Source of the DNA: Chloranthus sessilifolius
Taxonomy: Eukaryota; Streptophyta; Magnoliopsida; Chloranthales; Chloranthaceae
Reading direction: 5' to 3'
Assembly (NCBI GenBank): GCA_021018995.1
Contig: CM037590.1
Coordinates: forward strand, 63,645,597-63,709,596
Length of the DNA stretch: 64,000 bases
The notes under the pieces: generated by a model
Seen by the model: only the letters and a program-made list of their open reading frames with translations
What the model was told of the DNA's origin: nothing
Databases searched by the model: none
Position numbers and translations under genes: made by a program
In this document: positions 60,422 through 64,000 of the stretch, piece after piece
How the letters are laid out: the number at the start of each line of letters is the position of its first letter
How positions within the stretch are numbered: position 1 is the first letter of the stretch

Positions 60422-61277
60422 TAGGGCTGCAACAGAGCCAGGCCGAGCCCGAGCTTGGGTCAGCTCTAGCTTGGCTCTACCTTATACGAGCCGAGCTGGA
60501 ACTTGGTTCTATGCCTTTCGAGCCTAAAAAGTCTGAGCTCTAGCTCGGCTCTATCTAGCTCGAGTCGGGCCGAGCCGAGCTTCGAGCTAAATAAGTTTTA
60601 TTATAATTTTATTTTCCTAATGTTATTTTAAAAACCATCTTTTTGTAATAGGTGAAAGATTTAATAAAATTTATAAATGAAAGCCCTAATATCTTTTAAT
60701 CCCTTAGTCCTTTTGGATTTAACAGATCGATTGGAGAAAAAAGTGTTTAAATTTTGAAAAGCAAAAAGGTATTTAAATTTAATGTGCTAAATATTGATTA
60801 AGAGCCTAGGTGTCGGTCGCAAGTGTTGATTGATTGATCAATTGCCATGCTAGTGGTTGTTCATTGAGACGAGTGAGAAAGAACTTTAATGGTTGCACAA
60901 AGAGAGATAGGGAGAGATAGAGAGAAGGAGCAAGAAAGCGCAAACTTCAATAGAGGATCATAAGGAATATATGTTGATTACATATCTATCCATTATAAAG
61001 TAACCATTAGATGAATCTTATTATAAGGTGAAAAAAGAAAAAAAAACTTTCAAAATTGTATATAATATATTTTATCATATAAAAGTATTATATACTATTA
61101 ATGAAGCTGAGCCGGACCATGCTGAGCTTTACTAGCTCAGCTCTAGCTTGACTCTGCATCAACCGAGTTTTAAATTAAAAGCTCTGCTCTGGTTCTCGAG
61201 CCAAGCTTAAGAGAGCAAAAGCTCTCATTTTCAGGCCGAGCCGAGCTGTCGAGCTAGCTCGACTTTGTTTCTGCCCA
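60422..61277. mobile_element. GAGCC-rich hAT-like MITE
   Basis: The left end tagggctgcaacagagcc and the inverted right end tgggcagaaacaaagtcg are an imperfect pair. Inside both ends, the word gagccgagc and its complement recur many times, giving large potential hairpins, around an AT-rich centre. Elements of this look are common plant hAT derivatives. I found no clear target duplication. Confidence 0.6.
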
Positions 61278-62780
61278 ACTTTCACATGTTGTTAACACGA
61301 TTTGAACATTGGCTACTTGCTTTTAAAGAAAAGGCTCTTAACGGGTTGGGTCTGTGGCATCTCAGACCCAAACCCGACTTGAGTCATCATTTACACCCCC
61401 AATTAGGAGTCGTGTTAAGCTTGATTTCACATTTTCTGTAGTATGTCTTATCACATCTTATGCTTTATCCTGTTTCACGTAGCGATTTAAGATGTGAAGC
61501 TCTTTATATATAATTTTATTCTCATTTATCTATTATGTAGATGTTATAAGATAGGAGCTTAATTGAGTTGGTGGAGCACAAGATTTAAAATATTGGTATG
61601 AAAGCTCATCCTGTTCAACTCTAATACTTATTTATCTTATCTTGGTATTGCAGCTCGATGCTACATGGTTTAAAGATTTACGGGAAGATACATCTCAATT
61701 TCCGTAAGATTTTGAAATGGGTTAGAGTATGCAGTTTCTTATACACAATTGAGACTTTCGGATAGGAAATAAATGTGAACCAAAAATTAAGAACAAGGGT
61801 GAAATAAAGAAAGAGGACCCGAAAAGGTTTAAAGAAGCAGCTGGAAAGCGTTTTAATGGGCCTTAATAAGACCCAAATAACCTAGCTAAAGGCCCAAATG
61901 GCAACAACATGGTGAATTAAATGTCGCATGACCACTTAAGTAATCACATGAGATTTTAGTCACACATTATCACATGAGATCATGTGGTTCAAAATCTTGA
62001 GAAAAGAAAAACGAGATAAAGAGTTCACGTGGAGATAGAAGTGGAAAGATATGCAGGATTTTGAGAATTTGTTAGGTTGACAAATGTGAGAATTGTTTCT
62101 CTTTTAAATATTGATGATTATAATTTTCTTTTTTACATTTCATGCACCTAGATTTTATTAGTTCTAGTTTTATGTTTGATGTCACCTGTGAGATTTCTCT
62201 TATGTGAGGAAACACAAGAACAAAAGTATGGTTGATTGTTGACCATTTTGATTTGACTTCTATTACAAGTTTTATTGGTCCCTGATCATCTGACATTCAT
62301 TTAAGCTCACATCTCATCATGCGGTGGTCCAATTCACATACCCATATTCAATATGTGTGTGGCACTAGTTCCCGTTGACCCCCAAAATCCTTGACCTGGC
62401 ATTTCGATGTTTTAGTTGGTGATAGGCTTCTCTGAGCTGAGATTTTTTTTTTTGGAAACTGTGACCACATGATAATAGATTAATAGGCTTGTGAAACCAC
62501 TCAGATTACGTACACCTCATTTATTGGCCGCGATCTTAATCATATAGAAAATGAAAAAACTTCCCGCTTGTGGTAAAATGGAAGGTAATGCTTCAACTAG
62601 TCCCTTATAACCAGCGTTACCTAGGCACTTCTACTTTTGGGATTTTTGCCCGTGCCGATACGTGGTGGCACTTGGACACATGCCAACACTTGGTGGCACG
62701 ACACTCCTCAATACAGAACAATACTTATAGACATGTATGAAAATACCACATAATACCATGAAAATGTTCATGGTTTTGAC
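61278..62780. other. AT-rich stretch with one degraded SINE-like segment
   Basis: At 61555-61632 a tRNA-like segment shows an A-box-like attgagttggtggagc and a B-box-like gttcaactc, so it may be an old SINE on the plus strand. Nothing else is recognisable. Confidence 0.35.
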
Positions 62781-63576
62781 CATGGATCAAAATCTCGGTT
62801 TTGGTTTCGATTTCGTTCACCACCGGAATCGTAAATTGGTCAAGATTTCGTAAAAACCGGCAAGATTTGGCCAAAATCCGGCGAGAAACCGGCTAGATCC
62901 GGCGGGCTCCGACAGGATTTGGTGAGAACCGAGTAGATACGGTGAAACCCTAGAAGATTCAGTAACTTATGACAAATTTGGGCGAGATTCTGTCAAAATC
63001 CGGTGAGATCTGGCTAAAATTTGGTGAGAAGCCGGCTAGATCCAGCGAACTCCAACAAGATTCAGTGAGAACTGAGTAGATACGATGAAACCCGACAAGA
63101 TTTGATAATTTACGACAAATTTAGGCGAGATTCTGTCAAAATCCGGTGAGATCCGGCCAAAAATCCTGCGAAAAAGCGGCTAGATCGGGCGAAATCCGAC
63201 AATATACCGCTAGAATTGAGTAGATACGGACAAACTTGACTGCATTCTATCAATTTCCGCCGAGAAACCAACAAGATTTGGTTGCTTTCCGGAAGAGGGA
63301 GAGAGAAGAGGAGAGAAGGAAAAAAAAACCCAAACATATGGCTCGGAAGCGCTATTCTCGACCTGAAACCCATTCAAAAAAATTTAAAAAGCTATAGTCA
63401 AATTCTCGGCCGAGAATTTGAAAGTTCAATTTATCGGCCGATAAATAGGTAATTAGCCTGATACTTTGAAATTCCTGGCCCCCACCCGAAATTTGGGTAA
63501 TTATCGTTTCAGTATGGGCTGACACCGAGTCATCTTGGTCGAGAATTTGAAATCTCGGCCAAGATTTTGATCCATG
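62781..63576. mobile_element. 796-bp hAT-like MITE (CATGGNTCAAAATCTCGG family)
   Basis: The ends are catggatcaaaatctcgg and, inverted, catggatcaaaatcttgg. The flanks gttttgac (62773-62780) and tttttgac (63577-63584) form an 8-bp duplication with one difference. The interior from about 62840 to 63260 is a degenerate tandem array of 'gatccggcgagaaaccggc'-like units. There is no transposase, so it is non-autonomous. Confidence 0.75.
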
Positions 63577-64000
63577 TTTTTGACACAACAAAATGAACAC
63601 TTGTTTTATTAAAACAAAGCAAAAGTTTAGTAACTTATAAAAAGGCTTTGGTCTTTGGAAACGATTTGTACAATATAATTTACTTTTTGTTAGGTTCATG
63701 ACATGCATTATGCATCTTTTCATTACATATTTCATTTGACTCTCTAATATTTCACTTCAATTTTTTTCTATATATGTTCATTTTTATTAAATTTTTTTAT
63801 TTTTCTTAAGGCCGTGCCGCCGTATTGGAACCTTTAGAAATTGGTGTGGCAAACATCTTTGACACCTTGACACTTGGCACCCATGCCACATATCTAAGTA
63901 ACACTGCTTGTAACTAGTTAATTGTTTTCATTGTTGCAACTGTTGTGTTGGTTAGGTCTCTACTTGAGAACAATACAGTTCATATGTATTGTACCGTTAT
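63577..64000. other. No recognisable gene
   Basis: AT-rich sequence to the window end. A minus-strand open frame crossing its left part (63735-63352) runs into the MITE and shows no motif. Confidence 0.35.

Noticed and set aside
61654-61703. A 50-bp segment bounded by a good-looking acceptor (ggtattgcag) and a gtaag donor, open in frame
   Set aside because: Two frames are open, it directly follows a SINE-like segment, and no neighbouring exon was found. The splice signals are short enough to occur by chance.

Overview
The window is intergenic DNA from a plant nuclear genome, almost certainly an angiosperm. It is low in genes and packed with plant-type transposable elements: Ty3/gypsy elements of the Athila and Tat/Ogre types, a Ty1/copia element, a TRIM, tRNA-derived SINEs, and hAT-like and other MITEs. 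I see no bacterial operons, CRISPR arrays, rRNA genes or complete host genes. I cannot name the species.

Positions 1-44921 read as one nest of retroelements. The outermost recognisable element (B) lies on the minus strand. Its 5' LTR is at 43486-44921 with an Ogre-type primer-binding site beside it. Gag and pol domains follow leftwards to about 27250, and then comes an opposite-strand accessory ORF (24375-25905) with its own TATA-like promoter. B's 3' LTR was not found. B's gag is split by a 6.8-kb non-coding LTR-like insertion (D, 33330-40154) flanked by a 5-bp target duplication. Left of B, a plus-strand multi-exon gene of unknown function (exon tail at 1-209, further exons at 23278-23602) is split by a 23-kb minus-strand element (A, 210-23273). 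A has 2.7-kb LTRs, gag and a long accessory ORF, but no recognisable pol. A is itself invaded by an Athila-like gag-pol element (F, 8067-17800). F shows only one LTR and sits between two identical 242-bp copies of A sequence.

Positions 44922-49430 hold a cluster of small elements: three MITEs, a SINE and a TRIM. They lie around a CT-rich stretch that could be a 5' UTR and a 60-codon open frame that could be a host exon. A decayed Ty1/copia element (G) fills 49430-54763 and carries a 157-bp hAT-like MITE. Next come a Ty3 gag-protease fragment (54764-55639) and a probable long LTR containing a 613-bp tandem duplication (55645-58603). The last 5.4 kb has a local tandem duplication, two larger hAT-like MITEs that share the CATGGNTCAAAATCTCGG end, a GAGCC-rich MITE, a degraded SINE and AT-rich sequence with nothing recognisable.

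The signals most worth a second look are seven copies of an 11+1+11 palindrome placed at three separate regulatory positions of element B, the one-ended insertion of F with an exact 242-bp target duplication, the pol-less element A that shares its 3' untranslated region and primer site with F, and the intron-bearing gene split by A.
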